From Zygnema cylindricum (Eukaryota > Streptophyta > Zygnematophyceae > Zygnematales > Zygnemataceae): a stretch of DNA of 27,500 nucleotides. The translations under genes were made by a program, and so were the position numbers. Location of the stretch: assembly GCA_037447655.1 (NCBI GenBank), contig JBBHKE010003570.1, positions 284,952-312,451 of the forward strand, written 5' to 3'. The notes beneath the pieces are model-generated. The model was given only the letters and a program-made list of their open reading frames with translations. It ran no database searches and was not told where the DNA came from. Each line of letters begins with the position of its first letter. Position 1 is the first letter of the stretch. Positions 20,232-27,500 of the stretch are shown piece by piece.

Positions 20232-21198
20232 TGTAACAGCAATAGCGGATCGAACTTGTTTATAAAGGGGTATTTAGGTGTTATGATTATAGAGTACTAA
20301 ATTCGGTAGACGTCCGCAAAAGAATCACGCTATTTGGAGTTATATTTTAAAAGTTATAGCGATGGGTGCATTTAGGTGACAGCGTGGGGTCTAAATAACA
20401 AGTGGGTATCATTGAAACGGGTTAAGGGTCAAATTAGTACCGAAATTACACGTGTGCGTTTCATAAAGTTCTAACGAAATGTTTAGTATGCACGGTGGTT
20501 TGTTTCGTACAAATTTTAGTACGAAACGTCACTTTTACTTAAAGGAATTTCGTAGGAAGTTTCGCGTGCGAAATTTGTTACACACGATCGTGCGAAGTCG
20601 CGTTTCGTTTGGCGCGCACTTTTGCACGTAAATGTTACGTAGTGAAACGTAACGTTTGATTGGTTAGTAAAGTGCTAAGTAGTTAGTAAGAGATTTCGCA
20701 CGTTTTTGCATTGGTCAGTCTGAGTCTTTGCTGATCAATGATTGGCCCAGGTAAAAGCCTGTTAAAACGGAGCGTTGACTCTGGCCTGGCGAGTCCAGGG
20801 CGATGATGGATAAATAGTGAAGTGTAAGGGGAGAGTAGACATCTTTTCCTTTGGAGAAGTTTGTGGAAATTCCAGCTGATGTTGGTCCTGAGCGATTAAT
20901 ACCAAATTGGAGAAAAGGCATTTTTGCATTGAAATCTCTTACTAACTAAATAGTGTTTTAGTAGTTAAGAGATAGAATTATTAAGAGTGGAGAGTAGAGG
21001 AAACACTTTAAATTGAAGGGTTGAGCCATGAGGGCAAAAGACCAAGCTAATGTTATGTGGACAGAAGCTTCTTCTAATTTAAAGTTATCCTTATGTGAGT
21101 GTTTTCCAATGTGGATGTGTATTTTCCAAGGTGTGGAATGTGTGGTTGGAATTGTTTGTAGTAATGGGATTTTCTGAGAGGTAGGAGATCCTGTTACA
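20232..21198 (+). repeat. 3' LTR of the gypsy element
   Basis: 967 bp, identical in length to the 5' LTR, with 12 substitutions (9 transitions, 3 transversions). Five are CpG sites in the 5' LTR that read TpG or CpA here. The TATA-like word recurs at 20810-20817. The right flank starts inside a PIF-like MITE. Confidence 0.97.
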
Positions 21199-21921
21199 AC
21201 TTGTAACTTAGCGAACTTACTTTGTATTTTAGGGCGGATATGTCGGTCCGGTTTTGAAGTGTCCCTATGTCTGTAAGGACGAAATCGTAACTTACGCTTG
21301 TGACTATTGTATACGTCGACAATAGTTGTGACGGTTGTCAGTGTCTACAATTTGTGGTCGCACGTTATTTTTTGGAACTGCTTCTGACGTTGCATGTCTT
21401 ACCGTGACATTGTAGACGTACAGCCTTCCAGCTTGTGCAGTTTCACGGTTGAAGAAGATGCGATTGGCCTTCGCGTCGCCTGTCCGCTCGACGTGAAATG
21501 GCATCGGAATTTCGAGACCCCTGCAAAAAAAAAAACGTACTGGACGAAAACGGACATATGCAAACAGACAAAACATAGCGAATTTTGTACTTTTCTTTGT
21601 CCTTGGAAATCGTATGAAAATTTTCGAAAATTAGGGCATGTGCGAATATATGTTCCTATTTGTGTATCGAAAACACCTAATTTTAAAACACATCGCACAT
21701 GTGTTTAAAACGTAAGGTTGAAGATGACGTTTTTTGTCGTGAAAGTGGGTCGAAAAACACAAGACGGTAAATTTTCGTACATCCTAAGTTCGAGGACGAC
21801 GCAAATTGTACTCTACAAATTTGCGATTCCTTCGTACGGTTGCAACTTAGGCAGTACGGCGCTAAGTTTTACAGGAAAACGACAGAGAAAAACCCCTACC
21901 TATGAACATGGAGACATACCC
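21199..21921. mobile_element. PIF/Harbinger-like MITE, left end missing
   Basis: Collinear with 11577-12331 over its whole length. It begins at the base corresponding to 11577, so exactly the first 16 bases of the element (its left TIR) are absent, replaced by the gypsy 3' LTR. The right TIR (catggagacataccc, 21907-21921) is present and is followed by TTA, as in the other copy. Short frames on both strands are broken relative to that copy and are not genes. Confidence 0.75.
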
Positions 21922-22317
21922 TTATCCGGGGTATGGTTACACCAGGTGGTCTCTGTAATAGTACGGATAACAAATTTTAAGTATTACAGAGGCCTCGGTT
22001 ACATCGCGTATTGTCTGTGAACAAGTTTTTACATACGTGTTTTGATTTGAGTGGTTCCTTGTAAGTTGACGATCAAATCTCTAAAATCGTCAAAGATTTA
22101 ACAACCGACCAATTTTCGTTTGTAAAACCGTACTTGCGTATTAAGTACGTGTACTTCACAAGTATACCGCGTCTATGTACCTCAGAAATCTCCTTCACTC
22201 AGCTGACTTTCAGGTAAAAACCGTATTTCTTTTCAACAAAGATTTTACGGTCACCTTGTCCAAAGGCACGTGACTTTGGAGACCTGTGAAAATTTTCATT
22301 TTTTTTTATGCCTCGTT
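21922..22317. other. Spacer without a recognised feature
   Basis: It follows the PIF-like right end; ccggggtatg at 21926 mirrors the catacccc-like terminus, giving a small palindrome across the boundary. The rest is AT-rich with CGTAC words and nothing recognisable. Confidence 0.5.
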
Positions 22318-22464
22318 ACATCAGAGATACGATATATTGGCAATATATATGAAATCCATTGCGATATTTTGATTTTTGATATGTCGAAGCGATATATCTA
22401 TTATCGGGTACTTGAAATTCGATATATAGCGAATGTCGGCAAAAGGTCCTCGATACCCAACACT
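22318..22464. mobile_element. ATATCG-rich MITE relic, reverse orientation
   Basis: The right end cctcgatacccaacact is the complement of the family terminus (agtGTTGGGTATCGAGG). The complement strand continues with a ccgacattcgctatatatcga block collinear with ccgatattcgatacg at 25987 onward. The left end is not clear. Confidence 0.5.
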
Positions 22465-22470
22465 ACATTA

Positions 22471-23009
22471 CAACGCCAATCGTTATTAGCGTGTAAGTTT
22501 TTTTAGCGTATAAAAATTATTATTGTGGTGTACGCTATTTAAGAATTTGAAAATTTTGGAAAAAATCATACATTCTAATTGTTTGGTTATGGTAATTTGG
22601 ATCTTTGAAAAAAAAAATGTCGGTCGCAAACATGCTTACACTAATATAGGTCTTCGTACAAAATCTGACAAATCGTACACAAATCGTACATTCACACGGT
22701 CGAAACGCGGCTGTCGGACGAATATGTGCGAGCGGGATTTTTTACGACCTGGTTTTTTTTCCTTTTTAGAAAGCACATTCTCATGCGTCCGCGGTTACTA
22801 AAACAATTTTATTGTACTTTTTAACTTAAAAAGGTACATTTATGTACGTCCTGACACTGTCCGTACATCACTCTATTTAAGAGACAACTTACTGAAAATA
22901 ACCCTAAATAGAATAAAGAAAAAAATAGAATGGACTACACTAATGGAGAATAAATAAAAAAAAAGCGGGACGGAATTAGCGTACACAACGCTAATAACGA
23001 TTGGCGGTG
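22471..23009. mobile_element. TA-flanked MITE, copy 3 (inverted orientation)
   Basis: A 539-bp element with termini CAACGCCAATCGTTATTAGCG (left) and the complement of CACCGCCAATCGTTATTAGCG (right), bounded by TA at 22469-22470 and 23010-23011. Its interior (near 22650-22740) is the reverse complement of the ttctcatatgttcgtccg...ttttgtacga part of copy 2 at about 13160-13240. No ORF of note. Confidence 0.8.
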
Positions 23010-23011
23010 TA

Positions 23012-23655
23012 CTGTAGTAGTTTCATTGGTGCGAGTGCTTCGCACGCGTCTGTACTTTTTTTTAGCGACTACTACGTCTAAATATTACCGTACTGCTGGC
23101 TGTACTTTGTCAAAATCTGCCAGCCACTCAGAGGAACATCGAGGAACGTAGAAATTTCAAATTTGTACCTTTCTGTGACACTTGGTCCACTGCGATTGCA
23201 TCTTTTTGCGATTTTTCTGTTTAGTGAAGTCAGCACTTGTTGACCTTCACACGTGTGGTCTCGCATTCTTTGCTGACAAACACACGAAAATGTTTATAAA
23301 ATGACCAATAGATTTTATTTTCAAAAACGCGATGGTAATACCGTATATTGTAAATTTTATACGCGATTATAAAATGCTATAATGATATCTTTTGGTAGAC
23401 GTGGACATTAGGGTTTTGCCACGTGTCATGCTCAAAATTAGCTTCAACTGTTTCGCACATGTTTCTTAAACATTATACTGGACTAATTTTTAGTGTTTCT
23501 GTACACGTGTCAGTTCCTACTTGTTTTCCTTCATATATTGCGAGGACGGATTTATCCAATTCGGCCGATTTTAGGGTGGAATATCGGCCGTTTTGAGAGA
23601 TGGGCAGCTTGAGGGACTCAAGCGTGTGAAAGTCTGTCGCCCAATGTTCGCCGCG
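23012..23655. other. Spacer with many GTAC words, no gene recognised
   Basis: A small perfect hairpin gtgcga/tcgcac lies near 23030-23046 (GTGCGAGTGCTTCGCAC). Otherwise no coding or repeat structure that I can support. Confidence 0.5.
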
Positions 23656-23663
23656 TCCCCAGT
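23656..23663. repeat. Left 8-bp target-site duplication of short hAT MITE
   Basis: TCCCCAGT, identical to 23761-23768. A CAG trinucleotide (23664-23666) lies between it and the terminal CAGAGG, most simply a slippage duplication of the first three bases of the element. Confidence 0.75.
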
Positions 23664-23666
23664 CAG

Positions 23667-23760
23667 CAGAGGTCGCAATCGGGTACGCAAGTCCGTATCT
23701 CATCCGTACATGATACGTACCCAAACGTACTCTGTTCCTGTACTTTTTTTGCGACCTCTG
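23667..23760. mobile_element. Short hAT-like MITE (94 bp)
   Basis: Left end CAGAGGTCGCAA, right end the exact complement TTGCGACCTCTG apart from an extra T run, with the same terminal sequence as the 802-bp element at 4332-5133. An identical 8-bp sequence TCCCCAGT flanks both sides. Too short to encode anything. Confidence 0.75.
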
Positions 23761-23768
23761 TCCCCAGT
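23761..23768. repeat. Right 8-bp target-site duplication of short hAT MITE
   Basis: TCCCCAGT immediately after the terminal CCTCTG. Confidence 0.75.
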
Positions 23769-23839
23769 ACGGACTTCACGACAGCGAAGAAAACGAGGAA
23801 CGAGAAAATGGGAAAACTTTTTTTTTTCCGTCCACAGTA

Positions 23840-24056
23840 CACCGTGAATCGTTATTAGTGTAAATGCTTTTTTCGTCTCTTAAAACATCTTTTCTCCGTA
23901 CACATTTGTCGGTTCTTATATCTGACGGTTGCGATTGAAAGGTATCATTTTCAGCTTCCGATTGGCGGTCTCAAATTGAAAATCGGACAAGTGTGTACGG
24001 AGAAAAGATATTTTTAGTGGCGAAAAAATTACTAACACTAATAGCGATACACGGTG
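23840..24056. mobile_element. Short foldback member of the TA-MITE group
   Basis: 217 bp. Left end CACCGTGAATCGTTATTAGTG after TA (23838-23839). The right end is the complement of CACCGTGTATCGCTATTAGTG, followed by TG, a one-base decay of TA. The inverted match continues inward (tcttttctccgtacac near 23890 against gtgtacggagaaaaga at 23993-24008), so each arm is about 70 bp and nearly the whole element can fold on itself. No coding content. Confidence 0.8.
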
Positions 24057-24721
24057 TGCTTCACGCGCTTAAAAATTCTTTTTGGGGATCGATTCCCAAA
24101 ATGAGGCGAGTCAGTTGCCTGTTTGCGGAGAAAAAAAACGTACGGGCAATTATAAAATACAGTTCTATGATTCATTACAGTACACTATTCTGGTACTCCA
24201 CACGTGTGATAGGACAATTAGAGGGTCAGATTTCCGGCTGCCATTTCCAATCATTGAGCTTTTTGGCTTTTTGCATCTCTATTTTAAAATATAAAAATTT
24301 TATTTTTACGGGGGTCAAAAGCTTTTTAAAGAAGAGCATTTTTTATTTTTTTTTGAACCGCAAATTGACCCACTGGTCCACATCACTATCTTTGAATAGG
24401 TTTCCGTACAAATATATCGATCCGTACACGTACCTTATGTCACAACCGAAAATATAGTCAGACGAAATTGTCTAATGATAATACGACAAAAGAAAAAAAG
24501 ACCCCGCTGCAAAAAAAAATAAAAATTGAGCAACGATTGGCAAAACTTTTCGCTAAACGACAAAATAAAAATTTCACCGGGAGATCATTTCCGGTCGCTA
24601 CAGTACAAAAGTACCCTTCAAAAGTCCTGCGACCGAAGTTTCGTCCGTACACTTTTTGACGACCGTTGACAATATGAAAATTCCATCCGTACACTTCGCT
24701 GTATCTTTTCCTTGTTCGCTT
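24057..24721. other. Spacer without a recognised gene
   Basis: AT-rich with frequent GTAC. The 154-codon frame 23993-24457 begins inside the MITE and has no recognisable domain, so it is not annotated. Confidence 0.5.
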
Positions 24722-24957
24722 TCCGGCGTTCGTTCTCCCTCACCTTCGCTCCACACCTCCTCCCCTCCTCCCTCACGTCCCACCTCCTCCCCGCCCCCCC
24801 TCCCTCTCTTCCTCCCCTACCCCCTCCCAATTCCTCTCCCAATTCCCCTCCCGCTCCTCGTCACCCTTCCCTTTCCTTCCCTCTCCTCCCCCTCTTCCCT
24901 CCCTCTCCACCCGAGAACCTCCGATCTACCTTCCCCCCCTACATCTCTCTCTCCCTT
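24722..24957. repeat. Pyrimidine-rich tract upstream of the host gene
   Basis: C/T-rich + strand (ccctccc, cctcctc words) ending about 320 bases before the start codon at 25276. Pyrimidine patches are common in plant core promoters, but this one is far longer than such patches. The Pro/Ser-rich ORFs in it are artefacts. Confidence 0.75.
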
Positions 24958-25010
24958 CCAAAAAATCATATCCGTACACAACAAGATCTAATTCTCCCAC
25001 AAACTGACGA

Positions 25011-25230
25011 AAACACTACCCGCCAAAACCACTACCCGACAAAACCACTACCCGACAAAACCACTACCCGCCAAAACCACTACCGACAAAACCACTACCC
25101 GACAAAACCACTACCGACAAAACCACTACCCGACAAAACCACTGCCCGACAAAACCACTACCCGACAAAACCACTGCCCGATAAAACCACTACCCGATAA
25201 AACCACTACCCGACAAAACCACTGCCCGAC
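25011..25230. repeat. 16-bp minisatellite, unit CACTACCCGACAAAAC
   Basis: About fourteen tandem units of 15-16 bp with few substitutions (cccgcc, gcccg and cccgat variants). It ends 45 bases before the proposed start codon, so it would lie in the 5' UTR or proximal promoter of the gene at 25276. Confidence 0.93.
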
Positions 25231-25275
25231 AAAAATTTTACCCGCAAAGAATTGTCTCCCCGCCGAACCGCAAAA

Positions 25276-25613
25276 ATGTCCCTCCCAGCTTCCCTCCCCC
25301 CGTTACACTATTTTGTCGTTTTCCTCCTCCTGCATTCCGTACTCCTATCCACCGCAATTCTCCCCTGTACGGCCGGCCTCGTCCGTACATTCGACCGTAC
25401 AAAAAAGTACCTCGTGTTGGGCGGCGGCGGAGGCGACATCTGGGCGGGAATCTCCCACAAGACCTACAGTTTGTCGTGTATCGCCAACGAGGCGAAGCTT
25501 CTGGGAAGGATCCTGGTGCTGGATTTTGTCTGGCATGTGAGCAAGGGACACAACGGAGGGAGGGGGGTGGAGGGAAGGATGGAGAGCTATATAGATATGG
25601 ACAACTTCACACG
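25276..25613 (+). CDS. Exon 1, putative plant O-fucosyltransferase-like protein
   Basis: ATG at 25276 (caaaaATGtc) opens 112 codons plus two bases. Residues 12-34 (YFVVFLLLHSVLLSTAILP region) are a strong hydrophobic signal peptide or type II anchor, so the product should enter the Golgi/secretory route. Then KYLVLGGGGGDIWAGISHK, a Gly-rich strand-loop-helix, NEAKLLGRILVLD, and YIDMDNFT. This order resembles the N-terminal half of plant O-fucosyltransferase-like proteins (GDP-fucose-dependent glycosyltransferase fold), where the Gly loop, 'LNRTLVMD'-type strand and 'YFDFEHL'-type motif recur. The exon ends at a donor, cacacG|GTAAGG (GT 25614-25615); without splicing a stop follows at 25615. 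GC-rich codons contrast with the AT-rich surroundings. The catalytic part is not in view, so the activity is inference. Confidence 0.7.
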
Positions 25614-25614
25614 G

Positions 25615-25664
25615 TAAGGGGGAGGGAGGGAGGGAGGGAGGGAGAGAGGGAGGGAGGGAGGGAG
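25615..25664 (+). repeat. (GGGA)n run at the intron donor
   Basis: Starts at the donor itself: more than ten ggg blocks separated by single A or aga, all on the sense strand. It can form G-quadruplexes in the pre-mRNA, which could affect donor use. Confidence 0.85.
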
Positions 25665-25964
25665 GTGATAGGATCGACACTCAATTGGAATGCGCACGAA
25701 TTTGCCAAATTTCTCAATGTGGAAGAATGCAAAATTGAACTCAATTGAAATATCAATCTTGCTATTATTATAATAATAATAATAATTATTATTATTGTTA
25801 TTCATAATAATGTGAATTATTTTTTATTTTGAATGCACATAATCTTAAGGTAGAGACAAGATAAGCTCTTGGAAAAAAAATACATACATCATAGTAATGT
25901 CTCACAAGTTGACTTTTTAACTTAGCCGCAAAAAAAATCTAATTCTCGAAACCTCACGAGTATT

Positions 25965-26325
25965 GTTGTGTATCGGAGGTCCCCTGCCGATATTCGATAC
26001 GTACTAAGTTTTGGAACTCGATCATTGGTATATCGCTATATCGAGAAGCTCAATATCTTGAGATTTTGACGATATATCCTCTCGATATCGCGTTATATTT
26101 GCACCGCGATATATCGAAGCAGCTTTGGGTTCCAAAAAAAATTCAAACCCAACGGAGGGGTCCGTATATTATTGCCGTACCAAATCTATACGGATACCAC
26201 CTCGTACCAAATATATCGCGATATTTTTTGCTGGTCTCGGAGCGATATATCGAGGCCTCTGACTGTTCGATATTTGATATATCGAATATCTAATTCATCG
26301 CGATAAAATATTTCCGATACACAAC
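25965..26325. mobile_element. ATATCG-rich MITE, complete copy in intron
   Basis: 361 bp with perfect 13-bp terminal inverted repeats GTTGTGTATCGGA/TCCGATACACAAC. The interior is packed with cgatatatcg, tatcgcgata and tcgatatc words, many self-complementary, so it can fold extensively. No clear target duplication: flanks are gagtatt and tttaaat. Relatives at 12671-12800 and 22318-22464. Superfamily not determined. Confidence 0.75.
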
Positions 26326-26615
26326 TTTAAATTGAGTCAAAACGGCTCTTGGGCATAAACTACGGAACGACGAAAATTGGAACTGCTCGAAACGGAACCG
26401 TTAGAATTACTGTACGGAAAATTGATTCGCACGACTGAAACAAAAAAAGGGTGTGCATGAAACGACGAATACACGCGAAAATGAAAAACGAAACCATACG
26501 AAACGAAACGAAATGTGCGACGTGACGCGCGACCAAATTAAACAACACTGTCTACGAACCAACATTGTTACATTGACTTCGACATTGACATTGATTCACA
26601 CCGTGCAAATATTAA

Positions 26616-26782
26616 AGGGAGGGAGGGAGGGAGGGAGAGAGGGAGGGAGAAAAAAATTAATGGAGGGAGAGAGGGAGGGAGAAAAAAATTAATGGAGGGA
26701 GAGAGGGAGGGAGAAAAAAATTAATGGAGGGAGGGAGGAAAAGATTAATGGAGGGATGAAGGGAGGGAGGGAGGTACGGAGG
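26616..26782. repeat. G-rich purine minisatellite, 32-bp unit
   Basis: Units start at about 26630, 26662, 26694 and 26726: ggagggagagagggagggag followed by aaaaaaattaat. Three are near identical at 32 bp, then a 24-bp shortened unit and a decayed tail; gggaggga runs flank both ends. It lies within intron 1 on the sense strand. Confidence 0.93.
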
Positions 26783-26868
26783 GGCGGGTGTTGGTATTTC
26801 GTGTTCGTTCTTTATGTGTTTTTCTTTATTTTTTTGTGTTTTTGGTGTTTTTACTGTTTTTTAATGTT

Positions 26869-26886
26869 AGCCTCTACTCAGAGGCT
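26869..26886 (+). other. Perfect 7-bp hairpin in intron 1
   Basis: AGCCTCT and AGAGGCT around a four-base loop ACTC. The loop and stem do not fit the histone 3' stem-loop consensus. Function unknown. Confidence 0.6.
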
Positions 26887-27250
26887 TAGCATTGAGGAGA
26901 GCTTTGAGTTTATAATGTATTGATGATTATTTAATTTTTTGTTTGTTTGTTTCTTATTTACATTAATTTACTAACAGTTTTTGACAAATTTATAAGGTTT
27001 TTTTTTTTTTTATTGTACGATCACAATTAACCATGATTTGTTGATGAACCAAATAAAAACTCAGGATAAAAAATTGAATACCCCACAGAATTATTTGTAG
27101 TAAAACAATATTAATGCTAAAATCATTTAAGACATAGAAATCTACACAACTTAACTTGCCATTTCGCCACTTAGGAAACACGAAAAAACTTAAAAAAAAC
27201 CAAAAAACCAAAAAAAAAAAAAAAAACCGGAAAAAAAGTTGTTCTCGCAG

Positions 27251-27461
27251 TCAAGTCTCAATAATGGAGAAAAAAACATTTTTCAAAGGTTGGAAAAAAT
27301 GGGAAAAAGAGCATCCCCAAAAAAAGGCGACAATTGTGGAAGCGTTCTTAAAAAGCGGTCCCACTACAGACGAAATCCGAAAAAAAGATGCGACAATCGT
27401 TTTCCGAAGATATCGAAAATCGACCGATAGATTTGCCTATCAGCTCTGCAAAGATAACAAG
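27251..27461 (+). CDS. Exon 2 of the O-fucosyltransferase-like gene
   Basis: 211 bases between an acceptor (ttgttctcgcAG, ending 27250) and a donor (aacaaG|GTAGTC, GT 27462-27463). Exon 1 leaves two bases of a codon; the first base here completes it (CG+T, Arg) and the next 70 codons are open to the donor, with a Lys codon last. Key segments: FFKGWKKWEKEH, then IVEAFLKSGPTTDEIRKKDATIVFRRY and DRFAYQLCKDNK. These line up in order with the plant family, where 'F..DW.KW', a hydrophobic '..D.LI.R.F' stretch and a 'YWYRVCEGE'-like segment follow the YFDFEHL motif. The third reading of this stretch (63-codon frame 27239-27430) is a shadow. The gene continues beyond the window. Confidence 0.68.
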
Positions 27462-27500
27462 GTAGTCTCTCCCTCTCCCTCACTCTTCCCCCCTATCTCT
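27462..27500 (+). other. Start of intron 2 (pyrimidine-rich)
   Basis: GTAGTC followed by ctccctctccct repeats up to the window edge. The intron end is not in view. Confidence 0.55.

Larger units (their letters stand above)
13423..21198 (+). mobile_element. Ty3/gypsy LTR retrotransposon, chromovirus-like, defective
   Basis: A full-length 7,776-bp element in the order LTR, PBS, gag, protease, RT, RNase H, integrase, chromodomain-like tail, PPT, LTR, all on the + strand. The order protease-RT-RNaseH-integrase identifies Ty3/gypsy. LTRs are 967 bp each with TGTAACA...TGTTACA ends and differ at 12 positions. Coding is broken by stops at 15531, 16969, 17104 and 17916 and by a frame break near 17660. 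No env-like ORF lies between integrase and the 3' LTR. No target-site duplication: the five bases to the left are TGTAC and to the right ACTTG, and the two flanks lie in different MITEs. Confidence 0.97.
25614..27250 (+). other. Intron 1 of the host gene (1,637 bp)
   Basis: Bounded by GTAAGG and ttgttctcgcAG. It contains a G-rich purine run, an AT/TAA microsatellite (about 25763-25812), an ATATCG MITE, a purine minisatellite, a small hairpin at 26869-26886 and long A/T runs. No coding frame inside it is convincing. It is an inferred intron; no transcript is available. Confidence 0.6.

Noticed and set aside
24712-25200. 162-codon Pro/Thr-rich ORF.
   Set aside because: Spans the pyrimidine tract and minisatellite; the repeated peptide is the translation of the 16-bp unit.
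25011-25230. Array looks superficially like a CRISPR.
   Set aside because: Units are directly adjacent 15-16 bp copies without unique spacers, next to a spliced gene: a minisatellite.
26869-26886. Hairpin as a histone mRNA 3' stem-loop or Helitron 3' end.
   Set aside because: Stem does not start with GG and the loop is not the histone type; no CTRR tail at the right distance and no Helitron 5' end.

Overview
The window is nuclear DNA of a eukaryote, most likely a plant or streptophyte alga. Four things point that way: a Ty3/gypsy element with an initiator-Met-tRNA primer site and plant-like organisation, a decayed Ty1/copia pol of plant type, a dense population of small TIR transposons of the kinds common in plants, and a spliced gene whose two visible exons resemble the plant O-fucosyltransferase-like family. 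The species cannot be named from sequence alone. No tRNA, rRNA, CRISPR or bacterial-style operon was seen.

Layout. 1-2100: pyrimidine- and T-rich low complexity around one purine-rich ORF (894-1889) of doubtful reality. 2100-4320: AT-rich spacer with a degenerate 'tgtattgaaa' repeat, then a GC-richer block with no recognised gene. 4332-5133: a non-autonomous hAT-like element with a perfect 8-bp target-site duplication (TSD). 5148-7550: a heavily mutated Ty1/copia pol. 8290-13420: a transposon cluster with a (GA)55 tract, three copies of a TA-flanked MITE family (one split by a Mutator-like foldback element with its own TSD), a PIF/Harbinger-like MITE and an ATATCG-rich MITE relic.

13423-21198: a 7,776-bp Ty3/gypsy retrotransposon with two 967-bp LTRs (12 substitutions, no indels between them), PBS, gag with three zinc knuckles, protease, RT, RNase H, integrase, a chromodomain-like tail and a PPT. 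Gag and pol carry stop codons and frame breaks, and the first RNase H catalytic Asp is Asn, so this copy cannot be autonomous. Its flanks share no TSD and belong to two different repeats.

21199-24060: a second PIF-like MITE cut off exactly at the LTR, another ATATCG relic, two more TA-MITEs and a 94-bp hAT MITE with an 8-bp TSD. 24720-27500: a pyrimidine-rich tract and a 16-bp minisatellite, followed by the only convincing host gene: exon 1 (signal or anchor segment plus a Gly-rich motif) and exon 2, separated by a 1.6-kb intron that holds a MITE and two poly-G-rich purine repeats. The two exons join in a compatible reading phase, and the gene runs off the right edge.

No gene system beyond transposons and this host gene was found. 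The main interest is the well-dated nesting of elements, their target-site duplications, and the anomalous flanks of the gypsy element.
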